Shown: positions 1 through 6,273, counted from the first letter of the stretch. The stretch is 7,137 bases of DNA from Limisphaerales bacterium (GCA_003140275.1 PLJQ01000252.1:5419-12555), one strand, 5' to 3'. Numbers and translations are program-made. The notes: generated by a model not told the origin, from the letters alone.

Positions 1-221
1 CCTTTAATCATATTCGCAGTTCACTCAAACCCTTGTTTCGCCGTTGGGTTGCGGCTCCATGTTGTCGGAATTAATTCCCTTGGCAAACGATTTCGAGCGC
101 CCGCGCTGGCGGGTTGTGTTTGTGAAGCAGGATGGGAGGGATTTGGCCAAACGCAACAATGGATTTATGGTCGCCGGACAATCGTTTTTGGGGCACCAAG
201 GCTTTGCCGATGCCGATGCGT
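1..221. other. intergenic stretch downstream of the dehydrogenase gene
   Basis: I see no supportable gene here. It follows the stop codon of the minus-strand haem-domain gene. Two small symmetric elements are visible: a perfect 12-bp palindrome GGAATTAATTCC at 67-78, and a 5-bp stem with a 4-nt loop (CCCGC at 100-104, GCGGG at 109-113). The stem has no T-run after it on either strand, so it is not a convincing terminator. A minus-strand ATG at 12-14 could open the next gene, but too little is in view to say. Confidence 0.4.
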
Positions 222-863
222 TTATTTTGCCACCGGAATGGTCGCCGCGCCAGTCGCGAAAGCAGTGTGGTTCGAATTGCCGTCGGAAATCAAATACGCC
301 ACCAAATCGAGGATTTGCGCCTCTTGTAGCGTGTTGAGAATTCCGGTGGGCATGTTCGAGACCTTGGACAACTCACGTCGGCGGATGTCTGCTTTACGAA
401 TAGTGACCGCCTGCGCAGTCGCCGTCTGCGGAAGCACCACCGCCACCCGGTCATCTTCGCGCGCGACACGGCCAGTGACGACCTCACCCGATTTCGTTTC
501 GATCTCCGTCGTCGCAAAACCCTCCGCAATGACTTTTGAGGGCAGAACGATTGATTCCATCAGATCGCGCAGCGACAGCCGCCGTCCCACGCCGGCCAAA
601 TCAGGGCCAACGCTTCCACCTTCACCGGCAAAGCGATGGCATTGGCCGCAACCCGTCTGTTTGAACGCAGCTTTGGCAGACTCGAACGAACGTCCCGCTT
701 TGACTTTGTCCAGCAACGGCAGAAGTTCTTCCGACTTCCAATCGCGAACGAAGGATTGCTCCGGCTTCATGCTGCGAATCCAATCGCGGAAGAGCGCGAC
801 GGCCTGTTCATCCACGGTCGAGATGACAAGCGGCGGCATCTGACCTCGCCCACGCCGCGACAA
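222..863 (-). CDS. C-terminal haem-binding domain (Pirellula/Verrucomicrobium type), 3' part of a frameshifted dehydrogenase gene
   Basis: This frame encodes the last ~213 residues of the sugar dehydrogenase gene that begins at 2929. It opens with SRRGRGQMPPL, the usual end of the first cytochrome module, whose Met is a likely axial haem ligand. A second c-type module follows: CGQCH at 636-650 is a covalent haem-attachment motif, then GGSVGPDLAGVG, and a distal Met in SNMPTG. This arrangement matches the putative haem-binding domain first described in Pirellula and Verrucomicrobium (TIGR02603), which usually sits at the C-terminus of secreted PVC dehydrogenase-like proteins. The fragment has no signal peptide. 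Its first possible start is a TTG at 861-863 in the middle of a conserved block, so I do not think it is an independent gene. Its stop is TAA at 222-224. The module would be periplasmic and pass electrons from the dehydrogenase to an acceptor. Confidence 0.85.
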   Translation of the reverse strand: MSRRGRGQMPPLVISTVDEQAVALFRDWIRSMKPEQSFVRDWKSEELLPLLDKVKAGRSFESAKAAFKQTGCGQCHRFAGEGGSVGPDLAGVGRRLSLRDLMESIVLPSKVIAEGFATTEIETKSGEVVTGRVAREDDRVAVVLPQTATAQAVTIRKADIRRRELSKVSNMPTGILNTLQEAQILDLVAYLISDGNSNHTAFATGAATIPVAK

Positions 864-2929
864 CCGCTGATAAAGAATGGAGCGGCGGGATCGCCAGGAG
901 AGATCAGCATGGCGTTGTCGATGGCAAAGGTGTCGTGCTGCGGCCGCGCCCCGATAAGATTCATCTCTTCGGATTTGGTAATGAGACTGAGCACCATTTT
1001 CGAATTACCGCCGCCCGTGCCGACGTGGCAGACGGAACAATTCACGTGGAGATAAGAGCGGGCACGGGCTTCAAGACTTTGGCCTGGACCATAAGGATCA
1101 GCCTGTTTTTCCAGTTCAGCCGGAGGCTTGGTAAAAGCATTGGTGAAAAGCCCAAGGTGCCGCAAGGTGCGCAACTGATTGTCCTTCACTCCACCGTAAT
1201 CGTGCATTTTGTTCATCTGCGGTTCCGTGAGACCGAGGACGAAATTGGCGGCGCGACTGGGAAAACGCCAGACCTGTCGTCGAATGCCGCCGGGAGCGCG
1301 AGGGTCGTGGATGGTGAATTCTTTCTCCTCGCCCGTTTTCTGAACGAGCATCGCGTCGGATTGGCGTTCATCCCAACGATACGAATAGCCCACCCACTGA
1401 CCCGCTTGACGGGTGAGAAGCCGCGTCTCGATCCGCTGGCGCGACACTGGGTTACCCGCCTCGCGCTCAAGCGAGAGTGTTTGAACGAGCACCGCGCCGT
1501 TTGTAAAATTCCAGCTTCCTGACGAACTGTAACCGACGCGAGTGTCGTCGGGCAGCGCGATGAAGCGCTGCACAGATGCGCCGTCCACCCAACCCGGCGC
1601 ATTTACCGAATACGGAATCACACCGGGCTGCACCTGGTGCTTTTGGATGGAGACGAACAAACCGGTTTCGCCAAGGCGCTTTGGAAATTTTGTCGATAAA
1701 CTTGATTTGGGCGACCGGACCAAACGATAAATGTTGCCCGCGTGGTCAGCGATCAACAGTTGGCCCCGTTGATCGACGGCAAAGGCCGTGATTTGCAGTT
1801 CGGTGTCAGCCAGCTCGGCTTGCCAGGTCACGCACTTCCCATCATGACGTGTCCCCCAGATTTTGCCGGTCGAGTAGTCGCCGTAAACATACACCCCGTT
1901 GAGTTCAAGGAGGTCATCGCCGTAATAAACCACGCCGCCCGTCAAAGATCGCGCCTCGGAATGGCTGTGTTCGATCGTAGGCAGGACCACCGGCGTAGGA
2001 CCCAGCTTGCGGTTGAGGTAGAACGGATGACTGCCTTCATAGACGCTCCACCCGTAGTTTTCACCGCGCCGCACCAGATGAGCCGTTTCCCAAAGGTCCT
2101 GGCCGTTGTTGCCGACCCAGATCTGACCGGTCTTCTGGTCGATTGTCAGTCGCCAGGGGTTGCGCAAACCGTAGGCCCAGTTCTCCGGCCGGGCGTCTTT
2201 CAACCCAACGAACGGATTGTCCTTCGGCACTGAGTAAGGTTGCGTTCCGTCCGAATGATCGACGTCGATGCGCAAAATACCGCCGTTAAGCTCGCTCAGG
2301 TCCTGGCCCGTCACCCAATCATCGGAGTCGCTCGTTCCGTCGCCGCTGGAAATGTAGAGCATCCCATCGCGGCCAAACACAATGCCGCCGCCGTCGTGAC
2401 CCCTCGAGTGCCACTCGATAATCACCTGCTCCGACCTGGGATCGCAGCGGTACGGTGCCTGACGCTCGACCGTAAAGCGCGCGATGCGGTTGGTCCGTTC
2501 CGGTTCGGACGTGGTGCCGTTGCTAAAGACATAGATGAAGCCATTGGTGCGATAACCGGGATGAAACGTGAAGCTGTAAACCAGGCGATTGCTTACCGTG
2601 AGGAACGTCTCCACCCGATCGCTGATCGGGTCATCACGCAATTGGAGGATTTGCGACGGTTTGTTCGTCTCCCCGCCTTGCTGAATGACCAGCAATCGGT
2701 CAGTCCCCGGCTCGGGCGTAATGAAGATCGGTCGTTGCCATTTGAGGTTCGTAAACGTCTTTTCCACGGTGTACGGCAATGGCGGATCGGGTGAGCCGAC
2801 CATCCGGGAGGTGGTCCATGGAATCCGGTGATCGATGCCGAAGGGTTGTTCATCCGCGGCGTGAAGAATTCCCAGCATGCCCGTGGTCCATGTCGTGAAA
2901 AAGAAAACAATAATTAGGCTCGCCCTCAC
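767..2929 (-). CDS. secreted soluble sugar (PQQ-type) dehydrogenase with c-type haem module, frameshifted
   Basis: From a GTG at 2927-2929 the product begins with a hydrophobic export segment (LIIVFFFTTW) and a plausible cleavage site at LHA/ADE. Residues ~40-405 form the six-bladed propeller of glucose/sorbosone dehydrogenases: GHDGGG at 177-182, then SSGDG, AYGLRNPWRL and GENYGW at 289-294. These enzymes typically oxidise sugars with PQQ in the periplasm. Residues ~410-690 resemble the C-terminal part of TIGR03806-type proteins, ending in a c-type haem site CSVCH at 631-635 (1025-1039). The frame then breaks: after SPGDPAA the sequence should continue as RSILYQRLSRRGRG but shifts and stops at 767. 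Adding one base near 884 gives a single 902-residue protein ending at 222. An upstream in-frame TTG at 3046 would only translate repeat DNA, so I rejected it. ATG 2876-2878 is another start but would lose most of the signal peptide. The substrate is unknown. Confidence 0.85.
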   Translation of the reverse strand: MRASLIIVFFFTTWTTGMLGILHAADEQPFGIDHRIPWTTSRMVGSPDPPLPYTVEKTFTNLKWQRPIFITPEPGTDRLLVIQQGGETNKPSQILQLRDDPISDRVETFLTVSNRLVYSFTFHPGYRTNGFIYVFSNGTTSEPERTNRIARFTVERQAPYRCDPRSEQVIIEWHSRGHDGGGIVFGRDGMLYISSGDGTSDSDDWVTGQDLSELNGGILRIDVDHSDGTQPYSVPKDNPFVGLKDARPENWAYGLRNPWRLTIDQKTGQIWVGNNGQDLWETAHLVRRGENYGWSVYEGSHPFYLNRKLGPTPVVLPTIEHSHSEARSLTGGVVYYGDDLLELNGVYVYGDYSTGKIWGTRHDGKCVTWQAELADTELQITAFAVDQRGQLLIADHAGNIYRLVRSPKSSLSTKFPKRLGETGLFVSIQKHQVQPGVIPYSVNAPGWVDGASVQRFIALPDDTRVGYSSSGSWNFTNGAVLVQTLSLEREAGNPVSRQRIETRLLTRQAGQWVGYSYRWDERQSDAMLVQKTGEEKEFTIHDPRAPGGIRRQVWRFPSRAANFVLGLTEPQMNKMHDYGGVKDNQLRTLRHLGLFTNAFTKPPAELEKQADPYGPGQSLEARARSYLHVNCSVCHVGTGGGNSKMVLSLITKSEEMNLIGARPQHDTFAIDNAMLISPGDPAAPFFISGCRGVGEVRCRRLSSRPWMNRPSRSSAIGFAA
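883..886 (-). other. frameshift site in the dehydrogenase gene
   Basis: On the minus strand the bases read CCCGCCGCTCC. One extra C (CCCGCCCGCTCC) would join the upstream frame (SPGDPA) to the downstream frame (RSILYQRLSRRGRGQMPP), a continuous block typical of these cytochrome modules. The corrected length, 222 to 2929 plus one base, is an exact multiple of three (902 codons plus stop). Both flanking frames keep conserved residues, so the change is either recent or a sequencing/assembly error in a GC-rich run. Confidence 0.8.
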
Positions 2930-2956
2930 CCCTGCCTCTCTCCCAGGAGAGGGAGA
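2918..2956 (+). repeat. REP-like repeat, left copy
   Basis: Begins with the 15-mer GCTCGCCCTCACCCC (2918-2932), followed by a C/T-rich then G/A-rich hairpin-forming part (CCTCTCTCCC / AGGAGAGGG). The same 15-mer occurs in inverted orientation at 3103-3117. Short GC-rich hairpin repeats of this type occur between genes in many bacterial genomes. This copy overlaps the start of the dehydrogenase gene. Confidence 0.7.
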
Positions 2957-3075
2957 ATCACTCGTTGCGCCCCGACGACGCCAAACTGCTTGATACTTCG
3001 CAGCGCCGTCCTGTAATTGACAAAGCGGCGGCGACCGCGACCACAATAAGAAGATTTTCCAAATACTGGTCTTCG

Positions 3076-3117
3076 CTCCCCCTCTTCCTGGAGGAGAGGG
3101 ATGGGGTGAGGGCGAGC
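3076..3117 (-). repeat. REP-like repeat, right copy (inverted)
   Basis: The reverse complement of 3103-3117 is identical to 2918-2932. The adjoining part (CCCCCTCTTCC, TGG, AGGAGAGGG at 3078-3100) can fold into a hairpin like the left copy, but the two have diverged there. It lies 23 nt after the stop codon of the upstream minus-strand gene, so it could act as a transcript-end or processing hairpin between the two genes. Confidence 0.7.
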
Positions 3118-3140
3118 GTTCATTATTCCTCTGGTGCCTT

Positions 3141-4442
3141 TCATTGTTCAGACCAGGGTCGCATCGGTGGCGGTGGCGGCGGATCTCGCCATCGCCAGAT
3201 GGGTTGATAGTTCAGCATCAGGTACGGAGTTTCAACACGCCGTTGGTTTTCTTTGAGCGAAAGCAACAGCGCATCCAGAGTCCCGCTGGTCAGCAACGTT
3301 CGTTCGACGTTCCACGACGGTTTGCCGGTCAGTATCATTTGCTCAATGCCGTGCAGCAGCAAAGTGAAGTGCATTCCCGGCCGGCCTTCCTGCGTCCAAA
3401 ACTGCGATGACTCGATACGACCATCGTCAGCGTAGCGCCAGGCGGCGCTCCATCCGGTGGCCGCACCGACCAACTCCAACAGGTGTACGCGCAAACCGTC
3501 CGCGTATTCCACCCGAAATAATTTCGGCGACGGCACGACCTCGCGCAACCGGCGACCGTTGTTCTGAGATTCTGATTGTCGTTTCAACGCGGCCTCCAAC
3601 AATTCGACATCGATTTTCTTTTCGTCCAACGCGCGCCACGCTGCTTCACCGGCAAAACTCTGCACGGCTTTGATGCCCGTCTCGCCGCCGAGACGCTGTT
3701 CCGCCAATGCTTGAACGAATTCCAGAGTATGAAAACCGTAGGCATCAGTCGTTGGCAGGCTGATGGCGACGATCTCGCGGATTCGCGCGTCGCGTTTGAC
3801 GTCGGCGGGGGGACGCCGCCACGTGCCAGGCAACGACGAACCGGCCATGAGCGGAACGTTCAAGTCTCTCGCCGTGTCGTAGATGTATCTGGCATCCGTC
3901 CAATTGTCGGCGAGATGCTTGTCGATATACACAGGCACGACACGGCCACTCGCGCGAAAGACCTTTAAGACTTCATCCCAGAATCGGCGCTTGGGATACT
4001 GCGTGTTGCCGGTGGGCGACTTGGGGTAATCCCCATGCTCGGCAATCAGCAGCACTCCGTCCACCATCAGCCGGCCCGTGCCCAGCGTGAGCGCATCCTC
4101 AATCGTCTCACTGATCCGAAACCGATGTGAGGCGGCGAGCAGGCGGCCGAGGTCATCCGCTGGCTTTTGGTCGGTGTAAAGAGAAACAAGCTTGAGTGGC
4201 GAATCCTCCCCTTTGCCGTCAAGAGTGTCAGTTTGAAGCAACCGACTGACGATCACATCGGCATGCGAATTGTGGCGATAAACGGTGACGATGGCGGCGA
4301 CATTTTTGCTGGGGGTCGAGTTCGTTGATTGGGCGGCGGGCGCGGGCGCGACCGCATTTAAAAAAATGCAGACGAGGGCTGGCCAAGCAAGCCAGTCTGG
4401 CCAGAGAACCAGGCGATCCGGGGTTCGGCGGGCGGTGATCAG
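3141..4442 (-). CDS. secreted protein of unknown function, conserved in PVC bacteria
   Basis: From a CTG at 4440-4442 the product is 433 residues and starts with a good signal peptide: basic ITARR, a hydrophobic run (LAWPALVCIFLNAV) and an APAPAAQS cleavage region. An alternating hydrophobic strand NVAAIVTVYRHNSHADV follows. Further blocks are KLVSLYTDQ, MVDGVLLIAEHGDYP, FRASGRVVPVYIDKHLADNW and PLMAGSSLPGTWRRPP. I recall similar proteins, labelled hypothetical, in Planctomycetes and Verrucomicrobia. The alternating strands and helices suggest a Rossmann-like core, distantly like Gfo/Idh oxidoreductases, but the usual GxGxxG is absent, so I assign no activity. No ATG, GTG or TTG lies in frame before GTG 4254-4256, yet the frame stays open to about 4490. 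Starting at the GTG would remove the signal peptide and the first strand. The C-terminus carries six prolines in a row. The gene precedes the dehydrogenase on the same strand and may be co-transcribed with it. Confidence 0.75.
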   Translation of the reverse strand: MITARRTPDRLVLWPDWLAWPALVCIFLNAVAPAPAAQSTNSTPSKNVAAIVTVYRHNSHADVIVSRLLQTDTLDGKGEDSPLKLVSLYTDQKPADDLGRLLAASHRFRISETIEDALTLGTGRLMVDGVLLIAEHGDYPKSPTGNTQYPKRRFWDEVLKVFRASGRVVPVYIDKHLADNWTDARYIYDTARDLNVPLMAGSSLPGTWRRPPADVKRDARIREIVAISLPTTDAYGFHTLEFVQALAEQRLGGETGIKAVQSFAGEAAWRALDEKKIDVELLEAALKRQSESQNNGRRLREVVPSPKLFRVEYADGLRVHLLELVGAATGWSAAWRYADDGRIESSQFWTQEGRPGMHFTLLLHGIEQMILTGKPSWNVERTLLTSGTLDALLLSLKENQRRVETPYLMLNYQPIWRWRDPPPPPPMRPWSEQ

Positions 4443-4669
4443 GTTCGGTTTAATCCGACTTCGATAACTGAACTCACACCACTCCGTAAACTAAAAACGC
4501 TGGAACGCGGATGCAAAGACGAGCAAAAGAAATAAACGTCTGTATCGACGTATAAACGCCGCAATCAATCCCGGGTACCGTCGACAGTGCCAAGACGTTT
4601 GCGCACCTCGGACATTCAGGCCAACGGGCTGACCACTAATATCCCTGCAGCGCGGTTTCAGACCGTCAG
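4443..4669. other. intergenic region between the lipoprotein and the secreted unknown protein
   Basis: No gene is supported. A 5-bp hairpin ACGTC (4536-4540) / GACGT (4547-4551) and a 4-bp hairpin CGGT (4653-4656) / ACCG (4662-4665) just after the lipoprotein stop are visible. Neither is followed by a T-run in the minus-strand direction. The promoter of the downstream gene should lie here, but I cannot find convincing -35 and -10 boxes. Confidence 0.4.
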
Positions 4670-4873
4670 TTAATGAGCCTGAATAATACCGCTGCCAGTC
4701 GCCAAGCCGAATGGGTTGCCGGAAAGCGCCGCATTGCTCGATCCTCGGCCGTACACCGTTTGACTTTCATTCGCCATTCCACCCATACCCCGGTTATCGG
4801 GAGTTGCACACCCTGCGAGCAAAGTGGCGGCCCCCAGCAAAGCCAATAGTTGTTTCACAATTTTGGTTTTCAT
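4670..4873 (-). CDS. small lipoprotein of unknown function
   Basis: A 67-residue product. The first 21 residues are a type II signal peptide: basic start MKTKIVK, hydrophobic core LLALLGAATL, and lipobox LLAGC with the lipidated cysteine at 22. The mature part is only 46 residues, rich in Gly, Ser, Asn and Ala (RGMGGMANES, YGRGSSNAAL), with no recognisable domain. The start is well supported: ATG at 4871-4873 is preceded by AAGGAA at 4878-4883 with a 4-nt gap, the clearest ribosome-binding site in the window. The leader carries a potentially structured RNA ending 44 nt before the ATG. It is probably anchored in the inner or outer membrane; residue 23 is Ala rather than Asp, which by the enteric sorting rule would favour the outer membrane. 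Short Gly/Ser-rich lipoproteins are common in Verrucomicrobia, but I do not know their role. Confidence 0.8.
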   Translation of the reverse strand: MKTKIVKQLLALLGAATLLAGCATPDNRGMGGMANESQTVYGRGSSNAALSGNPFGLATGSGIIQAH

Positions 4874-4877
4874 TCAG

Positions 4878-4883
4878 TTCCTT
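4878..4883 (-). promoter_or_regulatory. ribosome-binding site of the small lipoprotein
   Basis: Minus-strand AAGGAA followed by CTGA and the ATG at 4871-4873. It decides the start of the lipoprotein and stands out because the other genes here have weak or no Shine-Dalgarno match. Confidence 0.7.
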
Positions 4884-4917
4884 TTGTTCAAGCTTTTGAT
4901 CCTGTCGATTTCATTAC

Positions 4918-5023
4918 CATCATCTTCGGTTGCTTCCAGTCCAATATCGAGGTGGGGGTATCCCCCACGGTGCAGGGCGGATGGCGCTTACCGAAAACTG
5001 GTCAGGTCGAATCCTGGATGATG
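4918..5023 (-). ncRNA. candidate structured leader RNA upstream of the lipoprotein
   Basis: Several perfect Watson-Crick helices nest within 106 nt. The outer stem is CATCATC 4918-4924 with GATGATG 5017-5023 (7 bp). Directly stacked on it is TTCGGT 4925-4930 with ACCGAA 4990-4995 (6 bp). A side hairpin is CAGG 5003-5006 with CCTG 5013-5016, loop TCGAAT. A terminal hairpin is GTGGGGG 4952-4958 with CCCCCAC 4962-4968, 3-nt loop. CCAGT 4936-4940 can also pair with ACTGG 4997-5001, crossing the 6-bp stem as a pseudoknot. On the minus strand this lies in the leader of the lipoprotein, where a cis-regulator would sit. It does not match a riboswitch class I can recall. On the plus strand it would be a free RNA, with a weak hairpin (5125-5139) and a T-run (5147-5152) downstream. 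The helices are visible in the sequence; the function and strand are inferred. Confidence 0.35.
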
Positions 5024-5197
5024 AACAATCCCAGAGAGATCGCTCGTTGTTGTAGCATTTCCGGATTCAGTTCATTGACTGTTTCGTTAGGAAAGCAGCG
5101 CTATGAGGACACCACACGTGATGGCAGTGCTTTGAACTGATCAGCCTTTTTTGGTCAATTTTAGCGGGCCGCAGCCTGCTCTCCTTGGATACGGCCA
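5024..5197. other. remainder of the intergenic region upstream of the lipoprotein leader
   Basis: Together with the leader this forms a gap of 324 bp without a gene. It holds an 8-bp palindrome CTGATCAG at 5137-5144 next to a T-run at 5147-5152 on the plus strand. It also holds an imperfect stem AGCGGG / CCTGCT around 5163-5180. I find no clear promoter for the lipoprotein and no strong minus-strand terminator for the peptidase gene. Confidence 0.35.
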
Positions 5198-6130
5198 TCA
5201 ACTGCCGAGGCGCTTGTTCTCCGATGTCGCCTTCACCAGTGGTGCCGGAAGCTTGACTTGATGCCCCTCGACGGCGCCCGCAGTGTAGCTCCTGCCGCTC
5301 ACCAAGGTAATGGCACCGTGGTCCGTGCTCTGGAATTTCACCGGCAGGCTCATGTGTTCCCGGCCATCTTTGGCCTTGAACACGGAGAAGTGCAGGTGCG
5401 GGCCATTGGTGAACCCGGTGTTGCCGGACAACCCGATTAAGTCTCCTGCCTTCACACGGTCGCCCACCTTTACTTTATTCCCCCTTTTCTTGAGATGCGC
5501 ATAGATGCCGATGGTGCCATCGGAATGCTGGATCAATATGCAGTTGGCGCATTTCTCAAATTTTCGATCGGACCCGTGTTGGTCCTCGTCATCTTTGGAT
5601 TTCACCACCAGTCCATCACGCGCGGCGTGAACCGGCGTCCCCACGGGCATCTTCCAATCGATCGCGTAGTCGTCCGGCCCGGTGTGACTGTAGCTGCCAT
5701 GATAACCCTGGCTGACGCGAAATGAACTTCCCGGCGCGTAAGGCAGCAGATAAACACGGGCATCATCATGTTCCGCCACAGTGCTGCCGATGATGGAGGA
5801 ATTGAAATAGCTGTAATCCCATGGAGACTCTTTCTCGATTGTCGCCAGTGTGAAAATTTCCACCGACTGATTTCCGGCAACAATTGTGGTGTAAGGGAAA
5901 TTGGTACTGCCTTTCATATTCTGCAAGCGTAAATCGAAAGTTGTGGTTACATCAGCAGCCACAAGGTTTTCGACGTAGAAATGCGTAATGCCTCCCATGT
6001 CGCGGGTGAATACCTTCAACAGCCTGCCCGGCTCCTCTCCGCCATGACCCATGTCAGTTTCCCAGCCGCAAAGCAATACGGCCAGCACCAGTCGCCACGC
6101 AGTCGGCCACCGGATGGAGCTCCTTAACAT
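5198..6130 (-). CDS. exported M23-family zinc metallopeptidase (probable peptidoglycan hydrolase)
   Basis: From ATG 6128-6130 the product is 310 residues. It starts with a signal peptide (basic LRSSIRW, hydrophobic RLVLAVLLCGW). Residues ~30-140 are a beta-rich domain (FYVENLVAADVTTTFDL, then LPYAPGSSFRVSQGY) often found ahead of the catalytic part. The M23/LytM domain follows: HTGPDDYAIDW with His149 and Asp158 as likely zinc ligands, GTPVHAARDGLVV, YAHL with His212, VKVGDRVKAGDLIGLSGNTG, and PHLHF with His245 and His247. These are the hallmarks of lysostaphin-type endopeptidases that cut peptide cross-bridges in cell-wall peptidoglycan, so an active enzyme is likely. A CANC pair (194-197) sits in the catalytic domain. 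An upstream in-frame ATG at 6194-6196 would add 22 residues before the signal peptide. That stretch has AT-rich third positions and no Shine-Dalgarno sequence, so I prefer the shorter form. Confidence 0.9.
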   Translation of the reverse strand: MLRSSIRWPTAWRLVLAVLLCGWETDMGHGGEEPGRLLKVFTRDMGGITHFYVENLVAADVTTTFDLRLQNMKGSTNFPYTTIVAGNQSVEIFTLATIEKESPWDYSYFNSSIIGSTVAEHDDARVYLLPYAPGSSFRVSQGYHGSYSHTGPDDYAIDWKMPVGTPVHAARDGLVVKSKDDEDQHGSDRKFEKCANCILIQHSDGTIGIYAHLKKRGNKVKVGDRVKAGDLIGLSGNTGFTNGPHLHFSVFKAKDGREHMSLPVKFQSTDHGAITLVSGRSYTAGAVEGHQVKLPAPLVKATSENKRLGS

Positions 6131-6249
6131 TCCTACATCGGCACGACGGCGCGCCCGGACTGGGTTGGAAAATTTTGTGGATGGAGATGAGTTCATTCGA
6201 AGTTACGTCAGTTTTCAACTTCGGTTGTGTGGCGGGAAAATCGGACGTC

Positions 6250-6273
6250 ACGAATGATTCGGAAATCATTCGT
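6250..6273. repeat. 9-bp perfect inverted repeat
   Basis: ACGAATGAT (6250-6258) and ATCATTCGT (6265-6273) are exact reverse complements around a 6-nt centre TCGGAA. It lies 120 bp upstream of the chosen start of the peptidase. There is no following T-run, so an operator or RNA hairpin is more likely than a terminator. Confidence 0.6.

Larger units (their letters stand above)
2918..3117. repeat. composite inverted-repeat element (REPIN/MITE-like)
   Basis: Two inverted REP-like copies enclose about 120 bp with no recognisable gene. Small reading frames across it give low-complexity peptides such as ARPHPIPLLQEEGE, a familiar artefact of translating such repeats. A pair of inverted REP sequences around a short spacer is the layout of REPINs or small non-autonomous elements. 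I see no clear target-site duplication, and only one element is in view, so mobility is inferred. Confidence 0.45.

Noticed and set aside
49..843. Plus-strand frame of 264 codons
   Set aside because: It lies antisense to the haem-domain gene, whose motifs are unmistakable, and has no features of its own.
2926..3144. Minus-strand frame of 72 codons (MKGTRGIMNARPHPIPLL...)
   Set aside because: It is almost entirely a translation of the REP-like element and its spacer.
4570..4586. CCCGGGTACCGTCGAC carries SmaI, KpnI and SalI sites in a row, like a cloning polylinker
   Set aside because: The order does not match common polylinkers, the flanks look genomic, and no vector sequence is seen; chance is likely.
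4998..5020. GGTCAGGTC resembling the conserved part of SRP RNA
   Set aside because: The following CGGAAGGAAGCAG-type sequence and the GNRA loop are absent.
4918..5026. tRNA-like reading on the plus strand: 7-bp acceptor-like stem, CAGGTCGAATCCTG resembling a T-arm directly before its 3' strand, then AACA
   Set aside because: The T-loop has 6 nt instead of 7, the stem 4 bp instead of 5, and no D-arm or anticodon arm can be placed in the remaining ~75 nt.
4850..5140. Plus-strand frame of 96 codons across the lipoprotein leader
   Set aside because: No ribosome-binding site or motif; it reads through the predicted RNA helices and overlaps the lipoprotein start.
5122..5152. Possible plus-strand terminator (CAGT/ACTG hairpin then T-run)
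   Set aside because: The stem is only 4 bp and separated from the T-run by 7 nt; no plus-strand gene precedes it.
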